A DNA stretch of 8,295 nt from Betaproteobacteria bacterium. GTDB taxonomy: Bacteria; Pseudomonadota; Gammaproteobacteria; Burkholderiales; Burkholderiaceae. Below are positions 1 to 6,441 of this stretch, piece by piece (the first letter of the stretch is position 1; each line of letters opens with the position of its first letter). A program made the translations under genes and the position numbers. The stretch covers positions 1-8,295 of the forward strand of contig JABMMT010000034.1 in NCBI GenBank assembly GCA_013205155.1, written 5' to 3'. Below the pieces are notes generated by a model, which saw only the letters and a list, made by a program, of their open reading frames with translations, was not told the origin of the DNA and searched no databases.

Positions 1-554
1 CCAGATGAGCTGGCCATGGCGATATGGGGTTTGACATTACACCAGAGCATGAAGGGTACTGTAATGAATGCGCCACCTGCACCAACTAAGCTTGATAAAG
101 TGCCTGCAAATGCACCAAAGGAAACTAAACCCAATGAACCCGGCAATTCTCTACCGGGTTTAGGTTTTTTATTGATAATCATTTGAATTGAAGAATAGAC
201 GAGAAATGTTGCAAAAAAGAGCGAGAGCCATGAGGTATTCAGAGCTTCAAAGATTTCACTGCCACCAACTAGACCGCCAATTACCAAGCCTGGACTAAAT
301 GATTTCACTAAAGACCAGTCGATTGAGCCATGCTTGTGATGTGCCCAAATGGCAGAGGTAGTTGTAAAAAGAATGGTAGCCATGCCTGTAGCAATAGCCA
401 TATGAACAATGATGCTTTGATCAAAGTGCAGGTGGTTGAAAACCAAAATCATGAAGGGCACCAAAATCATGCCGCCACCAATACCGAGTAGGCCGGCTAA
501 AAATCCGGTGATGCCGCCGCACAACAGCAGCATGGCAATATCACTTAGTAACAT
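1..554 (-). CDS. TSUP-family (TauE/SafE, DUF81) membrane permease, C-terminus missing
   Basis: About 184 residues are visible, starting MLLSDIAMLLLCGG; the C-terminal third lies beyond the left edge (the family is usually about 250-270 residues). The protein is highly hydrophobic. It shows the two glycine-rich family hallmarks: one near residues 17-33 (GFLAGLLGIGGGMILVP) and a repeat in the second half (GAFAGTLSSLVGAGGAFITVP), as expected for a duplicated inner-membrane TSUP fold. Family members export sulfite, sulfonates or related small anions, but the substrate cannot be read from this sequence. The ATG at 554..552 is chosen because GGGGAA at 563..558 is a good Shine-Dalgarno sequence. That element lies inside the 3' end of the 6S RNA just upstream. 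In E. coli the position after ssrS is taken by ygfA (fau), so this neighbour differs. The family call is firm; the substrate is unknown. Confidence 0.9.
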   Translation of the reverse strand, partial: MLLSDIAMLLLCGGITGFLAGLLGIGGGMILVPFMILVFNHLHFDQSIIVHMAIATGMATILFTTTSAIWAHHKHGSIDWSLVKSFSPGLVIGGLVGGSEIFEALNTSWLSLFFATFLVYSSIQMIINKKPKPGRELPGSLGLVSFGAFAGTLSSLVGAGGAFITVPFMLWCNVKPHIAMASSS

Positions 555-555
555 G

Positions 556-742
556 AATTCCCCGCCTTAGCCGCTAGGCCGTCATCCTGAACCCTAAGGT
601 TCATGGTGGAACGGCTACTCTGCTTTGGGTGCATTAAGAGATTCAGGGAGTGACCAGCTCGAGGCTGACACTGTGAATTATCGAAACACTCACGCCCGCA
701 AGGTAAAGATCGTTCCGGATGCTTGCGCATCGGTTCAAGGAA
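556..742 (-). ncRNA. ssrS: 6S RNA (ssrS), RNA polymerase-sequestering regulator
   Basis: The gap between zapA and the permease gene encodes a 6S RNA on the minus strand. Visible signs are the hairpin UGAACC-UUAG-GGUUCA (606..591), which matches the conserved UUGAACC..GGUUCA element of E. coli 6S, followed by a GGAUGACGGCCUAGCGGC tract resembling its 3' arm. GGAACG near the 5' end can pair with CGUUCC before that hairpin. A GAUGC-GCAA-GCAUC hairpin lies close to the 5' end, and a terminal stem is formed by GAGUG/CACUC around CAGC/GCUG. UUCCUU (742..737) can pair with GGGGAA (563..558) as the closing helix. The location directly behind zapA is the conserved proteobacterial one. 6S mimics an open promoter and binds sigma70-RNA polymerase in stationary phase. 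The 5' end overlaps the last codons of zapA. Exact ends are estimates, and no clear promoter of its own was seen. Confidence 0.85.
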
Positions 743-1088
743 CTATTGGCCTTGGCGAACCAGGCAGGGAAAGGGATTGCATCAAGCCATCTACTTGATC
801 TTCTAATGCATGAATTTCAGCTTGAAGGCGAGCAACTTCGTTGCTATTAGCGTTAGAGGACGCACTGGATGGCGATGGTGTACTTTGGAGTTTAATCAGA
901 TCCCCTGCAATTTTTAGTGCTGCCATCATACTGGCGCGCTCAATACTCCGATTGCCACCATTAATCGCCAATTTGATTTGTTCATCAACTAAAACGCAAG
1001 CTGCACGCAATAGTGGCTCATGTTCTGTACTAGTAGACAGGGTAATCTTTTGGCCGGCGAGAGTTACTTCAATGCGTTGTTGGCTCAC
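735..1088 (-). CDS. zapA: Cell division protein ZapA
   Basis: ZapA is a small cytoplasmic protein that bundles FtsZ protofilaments and stabilises the Z-ring. The N-terminal part (SQQRIEVTLAGQKITL) is the typical beta-hairpin domain. It is followed by the helical region with LLRAACVLVDEQI and the RASMMAALKIAGDLI segment, and then a C-terminal coiled coil (about EVARLQAEIHALEDQVDGLMQSL). A serine/asparagine-rich linker of about 20 residues separates the two parts. A longer ORF begins with ATG at 1094, but there the ribosome-binding sequence AGAGG touches the ATG. With GTG at 1088..1086 the same AGAGG has a 6-nt spacing and gives the family-typical start MSQQ..., so the GTG is preferred (117 residues). 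The gene overlaps the end of the coiled-coil gene upstream, which implies translational coupling. Its stop codon lies inside the 5' end of the 6S RNA. Confidence 0.9.
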   Translation of the reverse strand: MSQQRIEVTLAGQKITLSTSTEHEPLLRAACVLVDEQIKLAINGGNRSIERASMMAALKIAGDLIKLQSTPSPSSASSNANSNEVARLQAEIHALEDQVDGLMQSLSLPGSPRPIVP

Positions 1089-1356
1089 TATCATCCTCTG
1101 GCGTATTAGGTGGAGTTACTTCATTCAGTAAATTCAGCTGGCGTCCATCGCCCTGATCGGGCAGACGACTCAAAATATGTTGAATGCGTTTTTGTGCATC
1201 CTCAATTTTACCTTGCAGTTGAGTGCGGTTTTGATGAAGTTCCTTAACTGCTTCAGTAATGAGCTGAACTTTTTCGGATAAGCGTTTGACAGATGCGTTG
1301 ACTGCATCTAGGTCAGCTATGTTATCGCCTAGGGAAAATTGGTTTAGCTCACTCAT
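1069..1356 (-). CDS. ZapB-like / TIGR02449-type coiled-coil protein
   Basis: A 95-residue acidic, cysteine-free protein. Residues about 12-66 form a heptad-rich coiled coil (VKRLSEKVQLITEAVKELH..., IEDAQKRIQHILSRLP). The tail (about 67-95) is proline-, acidic- and threonine-rich and probably disordered. It overlaps the start of zapA on the same strand. Small coiled-coil proteins of the TIGR02449/ZapB-like type commonly sit immediately upstream of zapA in beta- and gammaproteobacteria, so a role at the division ring next to ZapA is likely but inferred from context. The sequence itself proves only a coiled coil. ATG 1356..1354 has no close Shine-Dalgarno sequence. A TACAAT box six bases upstream suggests that the transcript begins at or near the ATG (leaderless). 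Confidence 0.75.
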   Translation of the reverse strand: MSELNQFSLGDNIADLDAVNASVKRLSEKVQLITEAVKELHQNRTQLQGKIEDAQKRIQHILSRLPDQGDGRQLNLLNEVTPPNTPEDDSEPTTH

Positions 1357-1391
1357 ATTGGCATTGTAGCCTCAGGAAATGAATGAAGAAG
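1357..1391 (-). promoter_or_regulatory. Candidate promoter of the zapB-like/zapA/6S unit, possibly leaderless
   Basis: A TACAAT -10 hexamer lies at 1368..1363. At 17-bp spacing the -35 position reads CTTCTT (1391..1386), which is weak. The expected start, seven bases after the hexamer, falls at about 1356, the A of the ATG. This agrees with the lack of a Shine-Dalgarno sequence there. The call is supported only by the -10 match. Confidence 0.4.
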
Positions 1392-1409
1392 CGGTTTTCG
1401 GCAAGGGGT

Positions 1410-2168
1410 TTAGATGGGCAGGCAAATCCACTCATTGCCAAGCTTTTCCAGATGAACCCGGCCCTCAAATAATGCTATCAGAGCTTGATGGGTTGCTGGA
1501 TCCTTACTGTCGCCCTGAAAATACAATTTTCCTTGCTGAATCATGACTAGGTGGTCTGCTTTTAGTGCGAGCTGGATTTCATGTAAGACGGTTACAACAG
1601 TTTTCCCTTGGGCAAGCAGTTCCTTTTGCCAGATCAGCCAATCTGCTTGATGGGGTGGATCTAAATTTGCCAGAGGCTCATCCATTAGTAAGATATCAGC
1701 TTGCACTGCCAATAAGCGAGCTAGTAACACTCTTTGCTTTTCTCCGCCAGATAATTCATGAAGAAAACGGGAGGCAATCGATTGCGTATGAGTTTTGTTA
1801 AGTGACTCCTGTACTACTTGATGGTCAAGACTACTTGGAAGGTGGAGCCAGCCTTGGTGAGGGATACGACCAAGCATCACCGTATCGTATACAGTGAGCT
1901 CGCTAAATTCTTCTGCTGCATCATTATTTTGTGCGAGCCACGCGATTGCTTTGGCGCGTGCTTTACGATCAAGATTTTGAATATTGACATCATCAATCGT
2001 GATACTGCCAGTTGTCGACAAGATATTGGTGATACCTTGAAGTAAGGATGACTTGCCTGCACCATTAGGTCCAATAATGCTTGTCCATTTTCCTTTGGGA
2101 ATATCGATGGTGAGATTGCGCAAAACTTCGCAAGGTCCTCGATAGACATTGAGATCAGAAATCTTCAT
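1410..2168 (-). CDS. btuD: Cobalamin ABC transporter ATP-binding protein BtuD
   Basis: A 252-residue cytoplasmic ATPase that would power vitamin B12 import through BtuC. All ABC motifs are present and intact: Walker A GPNGAGKSS (33-41), Q-loop glutamine at 80 (WLAQ), signature LSGGEKQR (139-146), Walker B ILLMDEP with catalytic Glu164, D-loop NLD (168-170) and switch histidine 196 (VLHE). Length and motifs fit the FepC/BtuD group of type II importers. The start codon overlaps the btuC stop as ATGA (2168..2165), so it is translationally coupled. The last gene of the operon, it is followed by only 53 bp before the zapB-like gene, with no hairpin terminator seen there. FecCD-type systems also import haem and siderophores. 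The B12 assignment rests on the riboswitch and btuB at the head of the operon. Confidence 0.92.
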   Translation of the reverse strand: MKISDLNVYRGPCEVLRNLTIDIPKGKWTSIIGPNGAGKSSLLQGITNILSTTGSITIDDVNIQNLDRKARAKAIAWLAQNNDAAEEFSELTVYDTVMLGRIPHQGWLHLPSSLDHQVVQESLNKTHTQSIASRFLHELSGGEKQRVLLARLLAVQADILLMDEPLANLDPPHQADWLIWQKELLAQGKTVVTVLHEIQLALKADHLVMIQQGKLYFQGDSKDPATHQALIALFEGRVHLEKLGNEWICLPI

Positions 2169-3145
2169 TTTCTGATTCCAATCTGTCCACGACGTAAAAG
2201 AAAGAGTAGGTAGCTACCACCTAAAACAGCAGTGACGATCCCAACCGGGATTTCTAGAGGAGCAAAAATACTTTTAGCCAAGAGATCAGAGCCCAATAAG
2301 AGAATGCCACCTGCAATGGAGGAGAGGATTAATTGGACGCGTTGACGTCCTCCAGAAATGTGGCGGACTAAATGAGGAGCAGCTAGTCCAACGAAGGCAA
2401 TTAAACCAGTTTGAGCTACTGCAAAACCAGTTGCCAAGGCTAAAACAGCAATTAATAAAAGTCTTAGTTGATCGAGTGGCAATCCTAGAGTGCGTGCAGT
2501 ATTTTCACCGAGCGAAAGTACGCTCAAGACAGGGCTTAATAATAAAGTCAGTAATATACAAATGACAAGTGCTAGACCCATCATGAGATTGGCATTCCAA
2601 GTAATCAAAGAAGTATTACCCAACATAAATGATTGGAGGCTTTGATATAAATCAGGGCGTACAAATGTTAGTAGAGAATTTGCTGCACTAAAAATAACGC
2701 CTATGACAACCCCTGATAACAAAAGACGCAAAGAACTCTTGTACCCGCCCGCTAAAAGAAGTGCTGCCAATACCCCAAGTAAAGCTCCTGCAAATGCGCC
2801 ACCATTGATACCAATCAAAGTGACTAGCGAGCGCTCCCCTACAGATGAGAGGCACAAAATAATTCCTACCCCTAAAAGGGCTCCTGATGCGCTTCCTAAT
2901 AAATAGGGGTCTGCTAAAGGATTACGAAAGAGACTTTGCGCAATGGCACCAGCCAAACCCAGTAAGGCACCAGCAATATAAGCGCCGATGGATCTAGGTA
3001 GGCGAATTTCATACAAGATAGTACGATCCATTTCTGTAAAACGCCAATCAACTCCTGTGCTCCCGAAGACGCATCCCAATGCAATGAGTATTAGACTCAC
3101 CGCAAATAAAGCCAGTAGCTTTAGGTGGAGTTGATGATTAGGCAT
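2165..3145 (-). CDS. btuC: Cobalamin ABC transporter permease BtuC (FecCD family)
   Basis: An inner-membrane permease of 326 residues with about ten hydrophobic segments and a short cytoplasmic N-terminus. Family marks, numbered from the chosen start, are EIRLPRS (46-52), the GAIAQSLFRNPLADP stretch (66-80), and near the C-terminus TGLIAFVGLAAPHLVRH, the region that docks on the ATPase. An ORF with a start at 3178 would add eleven charged residues (MYCRKKFIEQV) and overlap btuF by 34 bp. The ATG at 3145..3143 instead overlaps the btuF stop as TAATG, a common coupling arrangement, and leaves the usual short N-terminus. The protein would form the translocation path for B12 handed over by BtuF and works with BtuD. 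The family is certain; the exact start is probable. Confidence 0.92.
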   Translation of the reverse strand: MPNHQLHLKLLALFAVSLILIALGCVFGSTGVDWRFTEMDRTILYEIRLPRSIGAYIAGALLGLAGAIAQSLFRNPLADPYLLGSASGALLGVGIILCLSSVGERSLVTLIGINGGAFAGALLGVLAALLLAGGYKSSLRLLLSGVVIGVIFSAANSLLTFVRPDLYQSLQSFMLGNTSLITWNANLMMGLALVICILLTLLLSPVLSVLSLGENTARTLGLPLDQLRLLLIAVLALATGFAVAQTGLIAFVGLAAPHLVRHISGGRQRVQLILSSIAGGILLLGSDLLAKSIFAPLEIPVGIVTAVLGGSYLLFLLRRGQIGIRK

Positions 3146-4038
3146 TACTTGCTCGATAAACTTTTTTCTGCAATACATTGCGACAGAATCAATGCCGCTT
3201 CACCCATTCTAGGTCCAGGTCTAACGATGATATCGCTTTGTTCTTTCTTAAAGGCGCAAATACGATTTTCTTTGATTGCTGGAATGTCAGCCCAGCCAGG
3301 CCGTTTTTTCATATCAGCAAGACTTGTCTCGCTGAGCATGATCATTTGCGGCTTTGCCTGCACTACAAATTCAGGATTAATTTTAGGAAAGGGGCCCAAG
3401 GATTCTGGGATGATGTTATGTAATTCAAGGCGGGTTAATAGTTCTCCAATAAAAGAACTTCTACCTGCTGCATATGGCGCAGCATTCACCTCAAAATACA
3501 CTCGCATATTCTTTTGTGAACCATCTAGTTGTTTATTAGCTCGAGTAATTTCGGCTTGTATTTGATTCCAGACGCGTCCCGATTCTTTGCTACCCAATGC
3601 AAGATCTAACTTTTTTAGAGTACGCTCTTCGTCAGCCATCGTTTTGATCTCAAAAGCCATCACCGGTATGCGTAAGTCTTCTAAGCGAGAGATGATAGAA
3701 GAGGATTTATCGACCACAACTAAATCGGGTTTGAGTTGAACGATTGCCTCTAAATTACTATCGCTCATACCACCTAATTTTGGGAGATTTTGAAGTGATA
3801 GTGGCCAATTAGAAAAACGATCGACCCCAACTAAATGCTTACATTTACCTAGAGCGCAAATTGACTCAGTAAGAGAAGGAAGTAGGCTAACGATTCGTTG
3901 CGGAGGTGATGATAGAGAGATTGTTTTGCCGCGATCATCTATTACTTCCACAGCTGCAATTGTTAGACCAAAAAATCCACATAACACTATCCCTAAACAT
4001 ATCTTTAATGATGAATAGGGGAGTGTTGTGAGTTTCAT
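3145..4038 (-). CDS. btuF: Periplasmic cobalamin-binding protein BtuF
   Basis: A 297-residue periplasmic substrate-binding protein of the helical-backbone (cluster A-II, BtuF/FhuD-like) class. Residues 1 to about 28 form a signal peptide with a hydrophobic core (ICLGIVLCGFFGLTIAA). No convincing lipobox is seen, so it is probably soluble. The mature part begins VEVIDDRGKTISLSSPPQRIVSLLPSLTESICALG, followed by GVDRFSNWP, a region that contacts ligand in BtuF. It continues with LPKLGGMSDSNLEAIVQLKPDLVVV and ends with IIVRPGPRMGEAALIL, typical of betaproteobacterial B12-binding proteins. It would capture B12 released by BtuB and deliver it to BtuCD. The gene starts 4 nt after the btuB stop and has no strong ribosome-binding site, so translation probably depends on re-initiation after btuB. 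Confidence 0.9.
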   Translation of the reverse strand: MKLTTLPYSSLKICLGIVLCGFFGLTIAAVEVIDDRGKTISLSSPPQRIVSLLPSLTESICALGKCKHLVGVDRFSNWPLSLQNLPKLGGMSDSNLEAIVQLKPDLVVVDKSSSIISRLEDLRIPVMAFEIKTMADEERTLKKLDLALGSKESGRVWNQIQAEITRANKQLDGSQKNMRVYFEVNAAPYAAGRSSFIGELLTRLELHNIIPESLGPFPKINPEFVVQAKPQMIMLSETSLADMKKRPGWADIPAIKENRICAFKKEQSDIIVRPGPRMGEAALILSQCIAEKSLSSK

Positions 4039-4042
4039 GACA

Positions 4043-6010
4043 TTATTTCATTGCGTAACGAGCGCCTACAAAGACGTTTGTTCCAGGAGTGTTGTATCCA
4101 TAGGTGAGTTGATAGTCTTTATTAAAGACGTTATTCCAGCGACCAAAAATACTCCAATCTTTTGTCACATCATAATTGGCATAGAGATTAAAGATAGCGT
4201 AGCCTCCTAAACCTGTATTACCGAAGTCATTACGCTGCCCGGAGAAGGTTACTCCGCCGCCAGTGGTTAGCAGGCCGCTTTTGTATTCCGCTGCAGCATT
4301 ACCGAATTGCCTAGCGCGTTTTAGTAATACAGCCCCAGTATTTTCGTTAATGGGATTTTGCTGATCAAAGGAGCCCTTAAGATTTAAGTTATCGAACTTT
4401 TTACTGGCACCCAAAGAAGCACCATTGATTTTTGCATTTGCCACATTTGAGGCGCAACCAAAATATCCAGGAGGACATCCGCTGCTGGAGTACTGGATTA
4501 AGTTAGTGATGGTATTGGTATATCCAACTAAATGTAATTCATAGCCAGCTTCTTCGTAATGCAATCCCGCTTCAGTATTTCTACTTTTTTCTGCCTGTAA
4601 TGAAGGGTTGCCATAGCCTGGATAGTAGAGATCATTAAAGGTAGGCGGTCTGAAGCCTGTGCTGTAGTTGATATTTCCTCTTAAGGCTTTAGTAAAGAAG
4701 TAGCCGTATGCTGCGCCCCCTGTAGTTTGAGCTCCATAACCGGTAATATTGTCATTACGAAGGGAAAGATTGGCTAAATGAGCGCCCCGTTTTAATTGAT
4801 ATGCGCCTGCTATTGAATTGGTATTACGTGTTTGATTAAAGTTTTCTGGTTGATACGTTGTGTAGTAGTTCACTTGGTTGGTGAATACATTTTGCGTTCT
4901 TCTCTCCGCCAGAATTTGCACTAAATCTGGACCGACTGCGATATCGTTTTGCCATGTATAGATATTCTGCTTGGTGTTATTTACAGGGTTAGTGGTTGGG
5001 GTTAATTGCTGTCCATTATCAATCGATTGAGAAACTTGCAAGAGACTTTTCCACTTTTGCATTACTTGGTTTTTTGAATACGCAGAGTAGGTTCCTAAGT
5101 CATTGACATTATTCATGGTGGCAGGAGCATAGGTACCCGGAGTATTTCCTGGATATTGGTTATTAAGGCGACTTTGTAAAAATTGCAAGCCGAACTCTTG
5201 TCCTTGCATCCATTCTTGAGAAGCTCTACCGGTAATGGCATCTTGGACATAACCAGTTCTATTAGTGGGAAGTGCACCGTAATAACAATTTCTTGCAATA
5301 GACTTTTTCGATTGTGTTGAAGGGTTGCAGGGATTGTTATCCGCAACGGTATTAAAACCCATCGATAAATTTTGGCTGGCGCTTAATGAGTAACGAATTT
5401 TTTGCGCGCCTTCTGTGGAACCATAAACACTTGCTTCTGTAATCGTGGTGCCATAAGTACCATATCCAGATGAGGCGCTCACTTTTGGCGGGCCATCACC
5501 TTGTTTAGTAAAGATTTGGACAACGCCGCCAATTGCATCTGCACCGTATAGGCTGCTTTGTGGGCCAAAAATGATTTCAATATGATCAATGAGCGCTAAC
5601 GGAATAGATTGCCAGCTTGGACCTCCAAGAAATCCTGAATCGGTTCGTACGCCATCAATCAGAACCAAACTTTGAGCATTGCTTGTGCCGCGCAAAAATA
5701 CGCTAGCAATTGAACCGCCTGTGCCATAGCTGGAGATTTCTACACCGCGTTGTCTTTGCAGTAATTCCACCAAGCTGGTCTGGCCTGCTTGTGCAATTTC
5801 TTCAGGCCCAATGTAGTCATAGTCAGCAAGAACATTGCTAGCTGCGGTTGGGGATCGATTGGCGGTAACAATCACTGGATTCATTACACTGGCTGCTACT
5901 GAAACCGAGCCACTGGAATTATTTTGTGCCTGTGAGGCAGCGCTAAATATTACTGTGGTGATGAGAGTAAAGAAAAAAGTACTACGTTGATTAATATGTG
6001 AATGATTCAC
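4043..6010 (-). CDS. btuB: Outer-membrane TonB-dependent vitamin B12 receptor BtuB
   Basis: A 655-residue outer-membrane receptor that takes up cobalamin using TonB energy. Residues 1-29 are a signal peptide (cleavage likely after SQAQ or nearby). A TonB-box-like PVIVTANR lies at about 45-52. The plug domain follows (about 60-170, with VFLRGTSNAQSLVLIDGVR and GPQSSLYGADAIGGVVQIFTK), then a 22-strand barrel containing the BtuB-typical GFRPPTFNDLYYPGYGNPSL (452-471) and NNVFNKDYQLTYGY (626-639). Four cysteines (228/242 and 512/519) form two close pairs, perhaps disulfides in outer loops. The chain ends in Lys rather than the usual terminal aromatic. The start is GTG at 6010..6008, supported by AGAAGG six bases upstream; no nearby ATG competes. 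First gene of the operon, it follows a B12 riboswitch. No TonB or ExbBD gene lies in the window. Confidence 0.93.
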   Translation of the reverse strand: MNHSHINQRSTFFFTLITTVIFSAASQAQNNSSGSVSVAASVMNPVIVTANRSPTAASNVLADYDYIGPEEIAQAGQTSLVELLQRQRGVEISSYGTGGSIASVFLRGTSNAQSLVLIDGVRTDSGFLGGPSWQSIPLALIDHIEIIFGPQSSLYGADAIGGVVQIFTKQGDGPPKVSASSGYGTYGTTITEASVYGSTEGAQKIRYSLSASQNLSMGFNTVADNNPCNPSTQSKKSIARNCYYGALPTNRTGYVQDAITGRASQEWMQGQEFGLQFLQSRLNNQYPGNTPGTYAPATMNNVNDLGTYSAYSKNQVMQKWKSLLQVSQSIDNGQQLTPTTNPVNNTKQNIYTWQNDIAVGPDLVQILAERRTQNVFTNQVNYYTTYQPENFNQTRNTNSIAGAYQLKRGAHLANLSLRNDNITGYGAQTTGGAAYGYFFTKALRGNINYSTGFRPPTFNDLYYPGYGNPSLQAEKSRNTEAGLHYEEAGYELHLVGYTNTITNLIQYSSSGCPPGYFGCASNVANAKINGASLGASKKFDNLNLKGSFDQQNPINENTGAVLLKRARQFGNAAAEYKSGLLTTGGGVTFSGQRNDFGNTGLGGYAIFNLYANYDVTKDWSIFGRWNNVFNKDYQLTYGYNTPGTNVFVGARYAMK

Positions 6011-6036
6011 GATTTGCCTTCTGTTATCGATTGCCT

Positions 6037-6056
6037 AGCTAACCTCCCCGTTAGCT
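6037..6056 (-). promoter_or_regulatory. Leader hairpin before btuB with a GGGGAG loop
   Basis: A perfect 7-bp stem AGCTAAC / GTTAGCT encloses the loop GGGGAG, 26 nt before the btuB GTG. No T-run follows, so it is not an intrinsic terminator. The purine-rich loop resembles a Shine-Dalgarno sequence displayed on a stem. It may be part of the riboswitch expression platform, or a ribosome standby or mRNA-stability element. Its role is inferred. Confidence 0.5.
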
Positions 6057-6171
6057 GGGTCGAACAGAATTTCACAAGCAGGAGCTCGAGCGTCAATTGG
6101 GCGACAAATCATCAGATAGGGCGCTGTCATCGGCGCGCGAAGGTCCCCGTCCGCAAAATTCCACCTGTCTT

Positions 6172-6357
6172 GGCCGGTATCCGGGCTAGTAAATCTCAGA
6201 ATCTGGCCTTCCCATGTAATTGACGCGCACAGTGGCTTTTTCAGACTCCTGACATCCTTACCCTAGGGTGAAGATGCATTTACTTACCGTTGCGGGGGCA
6301 GCACACGTTTTGTGTTTCCCGTTTAACTTTATTGCATTGCAATAAGGCACCACTACC
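6172..6357 (-). ncRNA. Cobalamin (AdoCbl/B12) riboswitch aptamer
   Basis: The conserved blocks appear in the right order on the minus strand. They are GGTGCC at the 5' end (6351..6346), TTAAACGGGAA, the core TGCCCCCGCAACGGTAAG (6300..6283), the B12 box AAGCCACTG (6238..6230) followed by GGGAAGGC, and the closing AGCCCGGATACCGGCC (6187..6172). A variable arm with the palindrome TTATTGCAATGCAATAA follows GGTGCC. The next gene is btuB, the classic target. B12 binding is expected to lower expression of btuBFCD. The 161 nt between the aptamer and the btuB start hold no hairpin followed by U residues. Control is therefore more likely at translation initiation (or by Rho) than by an intrinsic terminator. 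CCTTC in the leader could pair with the GAAGG of the btuB ribosome-binding site. Confidence 0.93.
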
Positions 6358-6393
6358 CTTTAATTCTATACTAAGGTAGGGCTTATCACTCAC
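6358..6393 (-). promoter_or_regulatory. Candidate promoter of the riboswitch-btuBFCD operon
   Basis: TATAGA at 6370..6365 is a good -10 box. At 17-bp spacing the -35 position is GTGAGT, which is weak. The start expected at about 6358 (AAAGGG) lies just before the first conserved riboswitch block. This fits and gives a leader of roughly 350 nt. The promoter lies back to back with that of the divergent regulator gene. Confidence 0.5.
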
Positions 6394-6418
6394 TTTTAAT
6401 CCCAGAAAAGTCTACAAT
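6390..6418 (+). promoter_or_regulatory. Candidate promoter of the CRP/FNR-like regulator gene
   Basis: TACAAT at 6413-6418 is a good -10 box. The -35 position at 17 bp (TCACTT, 6390-6395) is poor. The expected start, about 6425, leaves a 17-nt leader containing AAGGA just before the ATG at 6442. No FNR-type palindrome is seen in the divergent region 6358-6441, so there is no sign of autoregulation. Confidence 0.4.
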
Positions 6419-6441
6419 CATGGGTCTAGGATTAAGGATTC

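Noticed and set aside
545..730. Minus-strand 61-codon ORF between zapA and the permease gene
   Set aside because: It lies across the 6S RNA, and its sequence is explained by conserved RNA helices. The peptide resembles no family and would overlap the permease start.
3145..3178. btuC start at 3178
   Set aside because: It would overlap btuF by 34 bp and add a charged extension unusual for the family; the TAATG start at 3145 fits better.
3125..3565. Plus-strand 146-codon ORF
   Set aside because: It is antisense to btuF and btuC, which have clear family matches throughout. The translated sequence shows no domain.
6037..6056. Intrinsic terminator before btuB
   Set aside because: The stem is perfect, but no T-run follows on the minus strand.
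6002..6223. Plus-strand 73-codon ORF antisense to the btuB leader
   Set aside because: It covers the riboswitch 3' end and leader on the opposite strand. It has no ribosome-binding site or recognisable domain and is best seen as a shadow.
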